A stretch of DNA of 16,807 nucleotides. It comes from Vulcanimicrobiia bacterium. GTDB taxonomy: Bacteria; Eremiobacterota; Eremiobacteria; Baltobacterales; Baltobacteraceae. The translations under genes and the position numbers were made by a program. The notes below the pieces were generated by a model that saw only the letters and a list, made by a program, of their open reading frames with translations, did no database searches and was not told the DNA's origin. The stretch's first letter is position 1; the number at the start of each line of letters is the position of its first letter. The stretch spans positions 1-16,807 of the forward strand of contig JAMXLG010000358.1 of NCBI GenBank assembly GCA_024281135.1. The letters are read 5' to 3'. Shown here piece after piece: positions 1-8,849 of this stretch.

Positions 1-2322
1 CGTGATCCACGCGCCGTACGGCGGATCGGCGGCCGCAAACGTTCCGGGAGGCGCGCAGCACGCGTTATCACCGACCGGATATGCCGATGTCCACCAGTAG
101 TACCACGACGTCGCGTTGCGAACGGGAAAAAGCGTCGGCTGCGACCCGGCACGCGCCTGCGCAAGTCCTTCGATTGGCGCGACGTCGTCGAGAATGAACA
201 AGCCGCGCCCATGCGAGGCAGCGAGTAGGTCGTGTGTCTGCGGTTGAATGCGCAGATCGTGAATCGAGACCGGCGGCATGCCAAGCCGGAGTGATTCCCA
301 GTGCGCGCCACGATCGAGACTGAACCACGCACCTTGCTCGAGCCCCGCGAAGAGTACGTCGGGATTTACCGGATCTTCGCGCACGACTCGCGCTGGTTCG
401 TTGCGTGGAAGTGTTACTGAAATCGAATGCCACGTTCGCCCCGCGTCTTCCGTGACGACGATGTACGGCTGCCGGTCGCCAAGCACGTGGCGATCAATGA
501 CCGCATAAGCGCGCGTGGCCGACACACGTGACGGCTCCACGCATTCGATGCGTCCCCATGGTGCAATGCCGGCCGGCGAAACGTTGCTCCACGAACCACC
601 GCCGTCGCGCGTGAGCGAGATAACGCCGTCGTCGCTTCCCGTCCAGATCACGTTCGCGTCAACCGGTGAAGGCGCAATATCGAGCAAGGTGTCGTAGAAT
701 TCAGCGCCCGAGATGTCGGTATTGATCGGACCGCCGGCGAGTTGTTGTTTGTTCGGGTCGTTGCGCGTGAGATCGGGACTGAGCGTCGTCCAGCTTCTTC
801 CGCTATCAACCGTTTTAAAGACGACGTTGGCACCGAAGAACGCGGCCCCGGGTTCGAGCGGCGAGAACGCGATCGGCGCTTCCCAGTTGAAGCGGTGCGG
901 CAGTCCGGCGAGCGCGCGGCCATTGGTGTCGGTGACGTCGGGCGTGATGTCGTAGTTCTGCCGCGACTTCATATCGTAAATGCCGAGCTGTCCGTTCAAC
1001 TCGTTGACGCCGTCGTTCCAAATGAGATCCGGATGGCTGGGCTGCGGCCACGCCCACACGCCGTCGGAATTGTTTGCGACGTCCCGCCAATCGGCATTGA
1101 GCAGCCCGATCGGACTGAGCGAAAGATTTGGTCCGCAGAACGAATCGTTGTCTTGCAAAGCTCCGCAGATGGTGTACGGGTTCTGCGCGTCGTAGCCAAG
1201 ATGATAAATCTGCGCAAGCACGACGTTGTAGCGCCAATCCCAGGTGCGTCCACCGTCGACCGAAATCGGAGCGCCGCCGTCATCGGCTTCGATAACGCGT
1301 TTACCGTCGCGCGAAATCCAAAAGCCGTGATGATCTTGGTGGACCGCGTTGTGATCGTCGATCAGCGTCCGGCCGCCGTCTCGCGTTTCAATCAAATTCT
1401 CCGACGCAAAAAAGACGTGATCGCGGTTCGCCGGGTCGACTTCCAAGCGGCTCATGTAAAATGGCCGTTGGTCGACGAGCGTATCCCGCGACATCATGCG
1501 CCAATGCGCGCCCGCATCGTCCGAGCGCCACAAAAGCCCTTCGCGAGATTGAATCAACGCATAGACGCGTCGCGAATCACTCGGCGCTACGGCAATCCCG
1601 ATGCGCCCCATCGTTCCTTGCGGTAAGCCCCCAACGATCAACTTCTGCCACGTGCGGCCGAAGTCGGTCGATTTATAGATACCGTCGACTGGACCGCCGC
1701 TTGTGAACGTCCACGGCACACGGCGGAATTGCCATACGCCTGCATACACGACGTTCGGATGCGAACGGTCGAGTGCGAGGTCGCTGATACCGCTCTGCGG
1801 TCCCGGATAGAGCGTATGATGCCAATTGCGGCCGCCGTCGCTCGTCACGTACACGCCGCGCGCGCTCGAATCGCGGTAGGGATCGCCCAAAGCACCAGCG
1901 ATTGCGCGTTGAGCATTGCGCGGATCGACGACGATGCGCGCAATCGCGTAGGTGTCTTCGAGTCCGCGGTGCGACCAATGCTTTGCGCCGTCCGTCGTTA
2001 CCCAAACACCGTCGCCGTACGATGCATCGTTGCGCGGCGCAGCTTCGCCCGTGCCCGCATAGACGACGTTCGGGTTCGATGGCGCCACGGCGATTGCACC
2101 GAGTGCGCCAACTGACGAAGACGGCCACACGTCATTCCACGTGAGGCCGCCGTTTGTCGTCTTGAACACGCCGCCGCCCGCGGCACCGAAGTAGTAGAGC
2201 AACGGATCGTCGTCACTCCCGGCAACCGCCGCGACGCGGCCACCTCCGCCGGCCGGGCCGACGTTGCGCCACGCGAAATCCGGCGATGCAATGAGCGCCG
2301 CGAACGCGAATGCGCCGACCAT
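1..2322 (-). CDS. Secreted-type BNR/sortilin-like beta-propeller protein, C-terminus cut by window edge
   Basis: The minus-strand frame from the ATG at 2322 stays open to position 1, giving at least 774 residues. The N-terminus (MVGAFAFAALIAS, then WRNVGPAGGGGRVAAVAG) and later stretches (GGGVFKTTNGGLTW, TTDGAKHW, YKSTDFGRTWQK, LGALQDND-like 'CGALQDNDSF', LSPDLTRNDP, AASHGRGLFILDD, and PPYGAWIT at the edge) match the VPS10/sortilin-type 'exo-alpha-sialidase / BNR repeat' proteins of bacteria, which are usually about 1000 residues or more; so the missing part is the C-terminal domain. Asp-box (S/T-x-D-x-G-x-T-W) repeats support a multi-bladed beta-propeller. A short hydrophobic N-terminus could be a weak signal peptide, but it lacks a basic n-region. 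The biochemical role of this family is not established. The start overlaps the upstream Rieske gene stop by one base (TGATG), so the two are probably translationally coupled. Confidence 0.85.
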   Translation of the reverse strand, partial: MVGAFAFAALIASPDFAWRNVGPAGGGGRVAAVAGSDDDPLLYYFGAAGGGVFKTTNGGLTWNDVWPSSSVGALGAIAVAPSNPNVVYAGTGEAAPRNDASYGDGVWVTTDGAKHWSHRGLEDTYAIARIVVDPRNAQRAIAGALGDPYRDSSARGVYVTSDGGRNWHHTLYPGPQSGISDLALDRSHPNVVYAGVWQFRRVPWTFTSGGPVDGIYKSTDFGRTWQKLIVGGLPQGTMGRIGIAVAPSDSRRVYALIQSREGLLWRSDDAGAHWRMMSRDTLVDQRPFYMSRLEVDPANRDHVFFASENLIETRDGGRTLIDDHNAVHQDHHGFWISRDGKRVIEADDGGAPISVDGGRTWDWRYNVVLAQIYHLGYDAQNPYTICGALQDNDSFCGPNLSLSPIGLLNADWRDVANNSDGVWAWPQPSHPDLIWNDGVNELNGQLGIYDMKSRQNYDITPDVTDTNGRALAGLPHRFNWEAPIAFSPLEPGAAFFGANVVFKTVDSGRSWTTLSPDLTRNDPNKQQLAGGPINTDISGAEFYDTLLDIAPSPVDANVIWTGSDDGVISLTRDGGGSWSNVSPAGIAPWGRIECVEPSRVSATRAYAVIDRHVLGDRQPYIVVTEDAGRTWHSISVTLPRNEPARVVREDPVNPDVLFAGLEQGAWFSLDRGAHWESLRLGMPPVSIHDLRIQPQTHDLLAASHGRGLFILDDVAPIEGLAQARAGSQPTLFPVRNATSWYYWWTSAYPVGDNACCAPPGTFAAADPPYGAWIT

Positions 2323-3428
2323 CAAGACATAATGCTCAGGTAGTGGCGGTCGAATGCCGCCAGCAGACCTTCCGCATTTGCATACAACCCCGGCGTATAT
2401 GCACGCGACTCAATGCCTTTTTGTGTCAGTTCGTTCACGTGCCAATCCTGACGATTTGTGAGATCCCAAAACTCGACCGCGTCGCTCGGATCGAAATCCG
2501 AGCGCGACATTGTCTGTGGGTCGAAGAGCCACGCGCAGTCGACAAGCGTGCGATCCGGCGCAACCGGCTTTGCGTAATGAACCATTACGTAGTCGGGATG
2601 CAAGCTCAGAAGCATCGACGGAAAGATCGTGTAGTAGTAGACGCGATCGATGTCGGCACCGTCGACTTCACCGACGGGCGGACGCGCCGTCGCACCGGTC
2701 GTCGTCAAACTTGCGCCGTGATTACGCAACTCGGAGTAGCCGCCGAGGAACTGACCTTCGCACAAATCGTTGCGTCCCGAATCGGACGGTGAGAGTTTAT
2801 CGAGTTGCGGATGAACGAGCGGACAGTGGTAACACTCGGAGTAATTTTGGAAGATCAACTTCCAATTCGCGTGGATGTCGTAGTGAATGGTGCGAGCCGT
2901 CCTTAGCTCACCGATGTGCCAACGGCGAAATCGCCCGATAAGCGGCGCAAACGCTTCTTCGAAATCTGCTGTCCACTCGGAAAGGCAGACAAAGATGAAC
3001 CCTTCCCAGACGCCGACACGCGCTTCGTGCAACGGAAAGTCGGCCGTTGAGAAACCCTCGACATCCGTCATGTTCCGCGCGACTTTGAGCGCGCCGTCTA
3101 AACCATACGTCCAAGCATGATACGGGCACTGGATCGAGCCGCTGAAGTGACCGCTTTGCGCTTCACAGATTCGCGTTCCGCGATGGCGGCAAACGTTGTA
3201 AAACGCGCGCACGTCTCCGTGCTGGTCTTTGACAACGATCAAACTCTCGCGCGCAACTTCCGCGACGAAGAAATCGCCGGGACGCGAGAGCTTCTCGAGG
3301 CGTCCGACGCAAATCCACTCATGCGAAAAAACATGTTCGCCTTCGAGTTCGAACACGTCGGGCGACCGGTACCACCGCGCGTCGAGCGTTTTTTGCCCCG
3401 ATGCGCTGGCCTTGACGAACGAAGTCAT
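2322..3428 (-). CDS. Rieske [2Fe-2S] aromatic-ring-hydroxylating/betaine-type oxygenase, alpha subunit (paralogue 1)
   Basis: The 368-residue product has the two-domain layout of a Rieske non-haem iron oxygenase. The Rieske centre is C80-x-H82 with C101-x-x-H104 (CRHRG and CPYHAW). The catalytic domain carries N195-x2-E198-x2-H201-x4-H206 (NYSECYHCPLVHP), the usual mononuclear iron ligands, with a candidate acidic ligand in FWDLTNRQDW (D322 or D328). Length and motifs fit the glycine betaine, carnitine and stachydrine monooxygenase group rather than large-subunit benzene or naphthalene dioxygenases; the true substrate is not readable. It would need an external NAD(P)H-dependent reductase, which is absent here. 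A GAGGAGG ribosome site lies 8 nt before the ATG at 3428. It is divergent from a paralogue starting at 3563 and shares the motif FDPSDA-x2-FWDL-x-N-x-QDW with it. Confidence 0.9.
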   Translation of the reverse strand: MTSFVKASASGQKTLDARWYRSPDVFELEGEHVFSHEWICVGRLEKLSRPGDFFVAEVARESLIVVKDQHGDVRAFYNVCRHRGTRICEAQSGHFSGSIQCPYHAWTYGLDGALKVARNMTDVEGFSTADFPLHEARVGVWEGFIFVCLSEWTADFEEAFAPLIGRFRRWHIGELRTARTIHYDIHANWKLIFQNYSECYHCPLVHPQLDKLSPSDSGRNDLCEGQFLGGYSELRNHGASLTTTGATARPPVGEVDGADIDRVYYYTIFPSMLLSLHPDYVMVHYAKPVAPDRTLVDCAWLFDPQTMSRSDFDPSDAVEFWDLTNRQDWHVNELTQKGIESRAYTPGLYANAEGLLAAFDRHYLSIMS

Positions 3429-3562
3429 GGAGCCAACCTCCTCGCCGAATAACGTTCGGATTTTCGTGCGGAGGGAGCCCTATCCTTCGGCGCGTATTCC
3501 CATTTCACCGAACGCCATTCGGTGACGAACGCTTCGCGTCGAATGATCCGGGGAGGTGCCAG
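3429..3562. promoter_or_regulatory. Divergent control region between two Rieske oxygenase genes
   Basis: This 134-bp stretch separates two outward-facing paralogous Rieske genes. Both edges carry a strong Shine-Dalgarno site (GAGGAGG on the minus strand near 3441, GGGGAGG on the plus strand near 3550-3556). No convincing sigma-70 -35/-10 pair was found by eye, but the shared region and the central inverted repeat (listed separately) suggest common control of both transcription units. No regulator gene of the pathway is adjacent. Confidence 0.6.
3505..3525. promoter_or_regulatory. Perfect inverted repeat, candidate operator
   Basis: TCACCGAA (3505-3512) and TTCGGTGA (3518-3525) are perfect reverse complements separated by 5 nt (CGCCA). 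The 21-bp element sits 38 bp before the plus-strand start and about 77 bp before the minus-strand start. A dimeric transcription factor site is the natural reading. It is unlikely to be a terminator because no transcription unit ends here and no U-tract follows. Confidence 0.5.
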
Positions 3563-4675
3563 ATGGCCGGCCGGACCTTTAACCGCCTCGAGTCCTCGCT
3601 TCCGCGCCGCGCCTACTGGGATGCGGCGTTCTTCGCACGCGAGCAACGCGCAATCTTCATGGGACAGTGGGTCTACGTCGGTCGCTCGGATTCTCTTCCC
3701 TCGCCCGGCGATTACCGCGTGGTCGACCTTGCGGGTGAGAGCATCATTCTCATTCGTGGCGACAACGGCCGGCTGCACTGCCACATCAACCTCTGCAAGC
3801 ATCGCGGCAGTCGCCTCTTGTGCGGCGAGGGATCGACGCGCGCGATTCGCTGCCCGTATCATGCGTGGGCGTATTCGCTCGACGGACGTTTAATCAGCGC
3901 TCCGTTTATGGACATGGAGCTGCTCCCGGACGACTCGCGACACCTCATCGACGTGGCCGTTGACGAATGGGGTGGGTTCACGTTCATTCATTTGCCTCCG
4001 CAGCGTGAGTCGCTCGCCGATGCGTTAGGCGCCGTTCCGCACCGGCTCGAACGGTATCCGCTTGCTGAATTGCGCACGGCCGCAACGCTCGAGTACGACG
4101 TTCGCGCGAATTGGAAGGTGCTGCTCGAGAACTATAACGAGTGCTATCATTGCGCCGGCGTTCATCCCGAACTCTGCCGCATTGTTCCCGCTTTCAAAGA
4201 CCATGGTGGGGCGAATCTCGATTGGGATCGTGGAATCCCGCATCGCGAAGGCGCTACGACCTTCACCCTCTCCGGCACGACGATGCGTCACCCATTTCCC
4301 GGCCTCGATGACGACGAGCGCACCCGCCACAAAGGCGAGTTGATCTACCCCAACTTTTTGTTGAGTCTGAGCGCCGATCACGTTGCAGCGTTCGAACTTC
4401 AGCCGCTCGCTGTCGACCACACGCGCGTCGTGTGTACGTTCTTATTCCATCCTGACGAGATCGACACACCTGGATTCGATCCGAGCGATGCCATCGATTT
4501 CTGGGATTTGGTGAACCAGCAGGACTGGCGTATCTGCCAATCGGTGCAAGACGGAATGCGCTCAGCGTATTTCCGGCACGGCTACTATGCGCCGATGGAA
4601 GATGCGAGTCTCGACATTCGCCGCTACATCGCCGCGCATTTGGGTGATGATGCGCTGCACGAGGAACCGTCGTGA
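3563..4675 (+). CDS. Rieske [2Fe-2S] oxygenase, alpha subunit (paralogue 2), first gene of operon
   Basis: The 370-residue product has Rieske ligands C78-x-H80 and C97-x-x-H100 (CKHRG, CPYHAW) and the iron site N190-x2-E193-x2-H196-x4-H201 (NYNECYHCAGVHP). The C-terminal FDPSDAIDFWDLVNQQDW block matches the divergently encoded protein, so the two arose by duplication, though they differ enough to suggest different substrates or steps. The likely reaction is O2-dependent hydroxylation leading to N-demethylation of a quaternary amine, as in glycine betaine or stachydrine demethylases; this is inferred from family resemblance and from the neighbouring sarcosine-oxidase-type gene. The ATG is preceded by GGGGAGG with 7-nt spacing. 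The stop overlaps the next start as GTGA (4 bp). Confidence 0.9.
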   Translation: MAGRTFNRLESSLPRRAYWDAAFFAREQRAIFMGQWVYVGRSDSLPSPGDYRVVDLAGESIILIRGDNGRLHCHINLCKHRGSRLLCGEGSTRAIRCPYHAWAYSLDGRLISAPFMDMELLPDDSRHLIDVAVDEWGGFTFIHLPPQRESLADALGAVPHRLERYPLAELRTAATLEYDVRANWKVLLENYNECYHCAGVHPELCRIVPAFKDHGGANLDWDRGIPHREGATTFTLSGTTMRHPFPGLDDDERTRHKGELIYPNFLLSLSADHVAAFELQPLAVDHTRVVCTFLFHPDEIDTPGFDPSDAIDFWDLVNQQDWRICQSVQDGMRSAYFRHGYYAPMEDASLDIRRYIAAHLGDDALHEEPS

Positions 4676-5838
4676 ATCAACGCTACGACGCAATTGTGCT
4701 TGGCCTCGGCGGTATCGGCAGCGGCGCGGCATATTGGCTTGCGCGCAGCGGCGCGCTCGTGCTCGGGCTCGAACAATTCGAACTCGGCCACGCACGCGGT
4801 GAGTCGCACGATCATTCGCGCATTATCCGCTTGTCGTATCACGCGCGAAACTACGTTGAACTAGCCAAACGAGCGTACCAATCTTGGGAGACGCTCGAAG
4901 TCGATTCCGGCGAACGTGTCGTTTTTAAAACCGGCGGTCTCGATCTCGGCCCTCGCATCAGTGCGATCCCGCTCGAAGGGTATGCGGATGCGATGCGATC
5001 GTGTGGCGTTCCGTTTGAGGTCCTTGGAGCGGAACAAATACGCCGGCGTTGGCCCGCGTTTCACATCGACGACAACGTCTGGGGCCTTTACCAGGCCGAG
5101 ACCGGCATCGTCGCTGCCGAACGCGCGACCGCCGCACACCAACGGATGGCGCGTGCATACGGCGCGACCCTTCGTGAGAACGCGCGCGTAGAACGCATTG
5201 ACCTCGATGGTTCCGATGTTGTCGTGCATACGAGCGACGAGACCCATCGCGCAACGCAGTTGATCGTCTGCGCCGGACCGTGGACGAACGCGATGCTCTC
5301 CTACGCCGGCCTACATCTCCCGCTCGAAGTCACAAAAGAACAAGCAATGTACTTCTCGCCGGCGGACATATCGCCGTTCGCGTTCGGCACGTTTCCCGTT
5401 TGGATTTGGATGGACGACCCCTCATTCTACGGGTTTCCGGTTTTCGGGGAAGCTGCCGCCGTGAAAGTCACGCAAGACGCCGGAGGCAAGCCTGTCGATC
5501 CACAAACGCGTACATTCGACGAAGATCCGGATATAACGGCGCGGGTACGTCGTTTCTTGCGCGCACATCTTCCTGCGCTCGATGCACCGCTTCATCTTCT
5601 CAAAACGTGCCTCTATACACTGACACCTGACCGTGACTTCGTCATCGACACTGTTCCGGGAACGACGAACGTGCACGTTGCAATCGGCGCGGGACACGCA
5701 TTCAAATTTGCTTCGGTCATTGGACGAATTTTGAGCGAACTCGCGCTCGACGAAGCGACTGCGAGCGACCTCTCGGGATTTACGATTTCGCGTCCTATTC
5801 TGTCCATGGCAGAACCGCCCAAGACGTACATGGTATAA
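4672..5838 (+). CDS. FAD-dependent amine oxidase of the monomeric sarcosine / N-methyltryptophan oxidase type
   Basis: The 388-residue product begins with a Rossmann FAD motif (G11-x-G13-x-x-G16) and continues with the SHDHSRIIRLSY block seen in monomeric sarcosine oxidase and N-methyltryptophan oxidase (SolA). Near the C-terminus, KTCLYTLTPDRDFVID matches the segment holding the cysteine that binds FAD covalently in this family; here it is C313. These enzymes oxidatively demethylate N-methyl amino acids, releasing formaldehyde and hydrogen peroxide. Length is normal. The GTG start at 4672 overlaps the upstream Rieske stop by 4 bp, so the oxygenase and the oxidase are probably made together; a Rieske step producing an N-methyl amine followed by this oxidase is a coherent route. 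Exact substrate unknown. Confidence 0.88.
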   Translation: MNQRYDAIVLGLGGIGSGAAYWLARSGALVLGLEQFELGHARGESHDHSRIIRLSYHARNYVELAKRAYQSWETLEVDSGERVVFKTGGLDLGPRISAIPLEGYADAMRSCGVPFEVLGAEQIRRRWPAFHIDDNVWGLYQAETGIVAAERATAAHQRMARAYGATLRENARVERIDLDGSDVVVHTSDETHRATQLIVCAGPWTNAMLSYAGLHLPLEVTKEQAMYFSPADISPFAFGTFPVWIWMDDPSFYGFPVFGEAAAVKVTQDAGGKPVDPQTRTFDEDPDITARVRRFLRAHLPALDAPLHLLKTCLYTLTPDRDFVIDTVPGTTNVHVAIGAGHAFKFASVIGRILSELALDEATASDLSGFTISRPILSMAEPPKTYMV

Positions 5839-5842
5839 CTGC

Positions 5843-7264
5843 GTGAATCTCGACGTTGCCGCCTTCGCGATTTACATCGTCATCGTGCTGGTCATCGGTG
5901 CGGTGACGTCGCGCCGCATCGGGAACGCTGAAGACTTTCATCTGTGTGGACGCAGCCTCGGGCCCGTTACCGTCTCGCTTTCGCTTGCGGCAACCGTGTT
6001 TTCCGGTTCAGGATTGATCGGCGGTGCCGGACTTGCATATGCAATAGGGGCGTCGGGTTCGTATTGGAACCTTACTGCGGTGCCGGCGTGGATTCTCGTC
6101 GGCTTAACAATGACGGTCACGATGCGCCGCTTGCGCTTGACGACCGTTCCGGGGTTCTTGGGCTCGACGTATGGCATGAACGCGCGCCGCCTCATCGCAT
6201 TTCTTCAAGTCGTAGAAGCGGTTACGTTCGTCGCGGTCCAAATTACCGTATCGCGACTTGCGCTCGAGACGCTCTTCGGAATGAACGGGCTTCTTGCGGC
6301 GCTGCTTACTACGGCTGTCTTTGTCGCGTACACGGCAATGGGCGGCTTGTGGGCCGTCGTATGGACGGACATCGTGCAGTACATCGTTTTGATGAGCGCG
6401 GTGATTGCCGGTCTGGTGCTTGCGCTCGTGCACGCCGGCGGATGGTCGGCCGTCACCGCTCATCTACCGCCCTCACACTTGAGTCTGGCGCGGCTTGGTC
6501 TGCAGACGCCGTTTGCGTGGTTCGCGTTGTGCGTCTACGCGTGGGCGTGCGACCAGGCGTACATGCAGCGCGCGTTCGCATCTCGTGACGAAGGCACGGC
6601 GCGAACAGCCTATCTGTTCACGGCTGCAACGTATCTCGTGTTTGGCGTCTGCGTCGCGGGTATAGGCATGGCGGCGTCCGTGCTGCTGCCCGGACTTCAC
6701 GATCCGAATCAAGCGTTTCCGCAGTTGATCGCGCATGTCGTGCCTGCAGGCGTGCGCGGCTTCTTCCTTACCGGAATCCTCGCAACGACCATGTCCACCG
6801 CATCCGCGTATCTTGCCGCATCGTCATCGGTTCTCGTTCAAGATATTTATGAGCCGCTGATCAAGCGCGCTGCCGCCGGGCGGCATTTGGTGAGCACCTC
6901 ACGCGTCGCGACGGTTCTGCTAGCGGTCATCTCGTTCGTCGTCGCGTTGCAGTTTCCGAACATCGTCAACGTCGTGATCTTCTCGACGCTCGTCTCGCCG
7001 GCGGCCATCTTCTTCCCGCTGCTCTTCGGTTTGTACGTGAAACGTACGAACCGTCGCGTAGGATTCGCTGCAATTCTGGTTGCCGCGATTGCAGGCGTCG
7101 CCGATCAAGCATGGCTCGCCGGTCACGCAGCGGTTATCGGCGCCATCGATCCACTTTTTTTTGGGCCGCTCGCCGGCCTGATCGTGCTCGCGGGGGGAAC
7201 GCTCGCCGCGCCTCAACACACCACACCGATAGAAAGGCCCATCGTCCATGCCCACGACCTATGA
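5843..7264 (+). CDS. Sodium:solute symporter (SSS family)
   Basis: The 473-residue product is hydrophobic throughout, with around 12-13 predicted membrane helices by eye, beginning at residue 3 directly after the start. The segment G167-G168-L-W-A-V-V-W-T-D176-x3-Q180 is the conserved SSS motif (GG-x-x-AV-x-TD-x-x-Q), and an FSGSGLIGGAGLAYAIG block near residues 53-70 fits the family's helix 2. Family members (PutP, PanF, betaine and sugar symporters) couple Na+ entry to uptake of small organic solutes. Its place after the amine oxidase makes it the likely importer of the pathway's substrate across the inner membrane. The GTG start lies 4 nt after the previous stop. Its 3' end overlaps the next gene by 17 bp. 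Confidence 0.9.
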   Translation: MNLDVAAFAIYIVIVLVIGAVTSRRIGNAEDFHLCGRSLGPVTVSLSLAATVFSGSGLIGGAGLAYAIGASGSYWNLTAVPAWILVGLTMTVTMRRLRLTTVPGFLGSTYGMNARRLIAFLQVVEAVTFVAVQITVSRLALETLFGMNGLLAALLTTAVFVAYTAMGGLWAVVWTDIVQYIVLMSAVIAGLVLALVHAGGWSAVTAHLPPSHLSLARLGLQTPFAWFALCVYAWACDQAYMQRAFASRDEGTARTAYLFTAATYLVFGVCVAGIGMAASVLLPGLHDPNQAFPQLIAHVVPAGVRGFFLTGILATTMSTASAYLAASSSVLVQDIYEPLIKRAAAGRHLVSTSRVATVLLAVISFVVALQFPNIVNVVIFSTLVSPAAIFFPLLFGLYVKRTNRRVGFAAILVAAIAGVADQAWLAGHAAVIGAIDPLFFGPLAGLIVLAGGTLAAPQHTTPIERPIVHAHDL

Positions 7265-8831
7265 CGCCATTATCATTGGCGGAGGACACAACGGTCTCGT
7301 GACCGCGTGTTATCTCGCGCGCGAGAAATGGAAAGTGCTGGTGCTCGAACGCCGGTACATCGTCGGCGGCGCGTGTGTGAGCGAAGAGACGTTTCCCGGA
7401 TATAAAGTCTCGACCGCTGCGTACGTGAACAGCTTGTTTCGCCCGGAGATTGTGCGCGATCTGAATTTAAAAGCGTACGGTTTTGAAGCGATCGAACGCA
7501 ACCCGGCATCGTTTACGCCATTTCTCGACGGCCGCTATTTGATGCGCGGACGCGACGAGCAGAGCGATCTCGCCGAAATCGCGAAATTCAGCAAACGCGA
7601 CGCGGAAGCGTATCCGAAATATGAGGCGATGCTCGAGCGCGTTGCATCGATCATCGAGCCGACGCTCACGCAAATTCCGCCCAACGTGCTCCGGCCCGGA
7701 CTCGGCGACCTCTTCTCGATGGGCAAGCTCGGACGCGGCATGCAGAAACTCGGTCCGGCCATGGCTGAAGCGGTGGAAATGCTCACCGGTGCGGCACGGC
7801 CGATTCTGGACCGCTGGTTCGAAAGCGAAGAGTTGAAAGGCACGATCGCGACCGATGCGATCATCGGCGCGTTCATGGCGCCGTCGATGCCGGGTACTGC
7901 CTACGTGCTCTTCCATCACGTGATGGGAGAAACGAACGGGAAGAAAGGCGTCTGGGCATACATGCGCGGCGGGATGGGCGGCTTAACGCAATCGCTCGCG
8001 CGCGCGGCCAAAGACCTGGGCGTTGATATTCGCACCGAAGCCGAGGTCACGAAGATCCTCACCAAAGACGGCGCTGCAACCGGCGTCGTGCTCGCGAACG
8101 GTGATGAATTCCACGCCAAGAAAGTTGCCAGCGGCGTCGACATGCATCTTACGTTCGAGAAGTTTCTCGATCCGAACGCGCTGCCGCCGGAATACCGCGA
8201 AGCCGTTTCGCGTATCACCTATGAAAGCGCATCGGTAAAAATCAATGTAGCGATCGAGCGCTTGCCGAGCTTTACGGCGATGCCAGGTCACGAAACGGGA
8301 CCGCAGCATCATGGAACCGTGCACTTTGTTCCGGATCAAGACTTCATCGAGCGCGCGTACGACGATGCGAAGTACGGCGAGCCGTCGCGCGATCCGGTGG
8401 TCGAATGCTGCATGCCTTCATCGTTGGACTCGACGGTTGCACCGGCCGGCAAGCACTTGATGTCCATGTTCGTTCAATATGCTCCGTACAAACCGAAGAG
8501 CGGACAGTGGACGCAGGAGATGCGCGATCGTTTCGCCGACCGGTGCTTCGACATCATCGAACAACATGCGCCCGGCTTCAAAGATTCCGTGATCGATCGG
8601 CAAATTTTAACGCCGCTCGACATCGAAGAAAAGTTCGGCCTGACAGGCGGGAATATTTTCCAGGGAACGATGCCATTTCACAACTTGTATGTGTTCCGTC
8701 CGGTTCCCGGCTATGCAAACTATAAGACACCGATCAAGAACCTCTTCATGTGCGGCTCGGCCGCGCATCCGGGCGGCGGCGTGATGGGTGCACCTGGTTG
8801 GAACGCGGCACGCGAAATGCTCAAGAGCTAG
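7248..8831 (+). CDS. NAD(P)/FAD-dependent oxidoreductase, PYROXD2/phytoene-desaturase-like
   Basis: The 527-residue product has an N-terminal dinucleotide motif G11-G-G13-H-N-G16 followed by LERRYIVGGAC, the typical start of the phytoene desaturase-like FAD superfamily. It carries the FGLTGGNIFQG block (T466) and the C-terminal GGGVMGAPGWNAAREML signature that closes the FAD site. Overall length and motifs fit the PYROXD2-type subgroup found widely in bacteria, whose substrates are mostly unknown; carotenoid desaturation is not indicated because no crt genes are near. It begins within the end of the symporter gene (17-bp overlap), preceded by AAAGG about 10 nt upstream. In this operon it probably oxidises an intermediate, but that is inference. 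Confidence 0.88.
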   Translation: MPTTYDAIIIGGGHNGLVTACYLAREKWKVLVLERRYIVGGACVSEETFPGYKVSTAAYVNSLFRPEIVRDLNLKAYGFEAIERNPASFTPFLDGRYLMRGRDEQSDLAEIAKFSKRDAEAYPKYEAMLERVASIIEPTLTQIPPNVLRPGLGDLFSMGKLGRGMQKLGPAMAEAVEMLTGAARPILDRWFESEELKGTIATDAIIGAFMAPSMPGTAYVLFHHVMGETNGKKGVWAYMRGGMGGLTQSLARAAKDLGVDIRTEAEVTKILTKDGAATGVVLANGDEFHAKKVASGVDMHLTFEKFLDPNALPPEYREAVSRITYESASVKINVAIERLPSFTAMPGHETGPQHHGTVHFVPDQDFIERAYDDAKYGEPSRDPVVECCMPSSLDSTVAPAGKHLMSMFVQYAPYKPKSGQWTQEMRDRFADRCFDIIEQHAPGFKDSVIDRQILTPLDIEEKFGLTGGNIFQGTMPFHNLYVFRPVPGYANYKTPIKNLFMCGSAAHPGGGVMGAPGWNAAREMLKS

Positions 8832-8849
8832 AGGAAGGGAGAGATCGCC

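Noticed and set aside
742..1626. Long plus-strand ORF (294 codons) inside the beta-propeller gene
   Set aside because: The antisense minus-strand frame encodes recognisable BNR-repeat motifs throughout; the plus-strand product is low-complexity and rich in Arg and Val, as expected of a shadow frame in GC-rich DNA.
5944..6588. Plus-strand ORF of 214 codons in another frame of the symporter gene
   Set aside because: Arg/Cys-rich shadow with no recognisable motif; the overlapping frame encodes the SSS symporter with conserved motifs.
7248..8831. Carotenoid phytoene desaturase
   Set aside because: Only superfamily-level motifs match; there are no crtB, crtE or cyclase genes nearby, and the operon context is amine and hydroxyacid metabolism.
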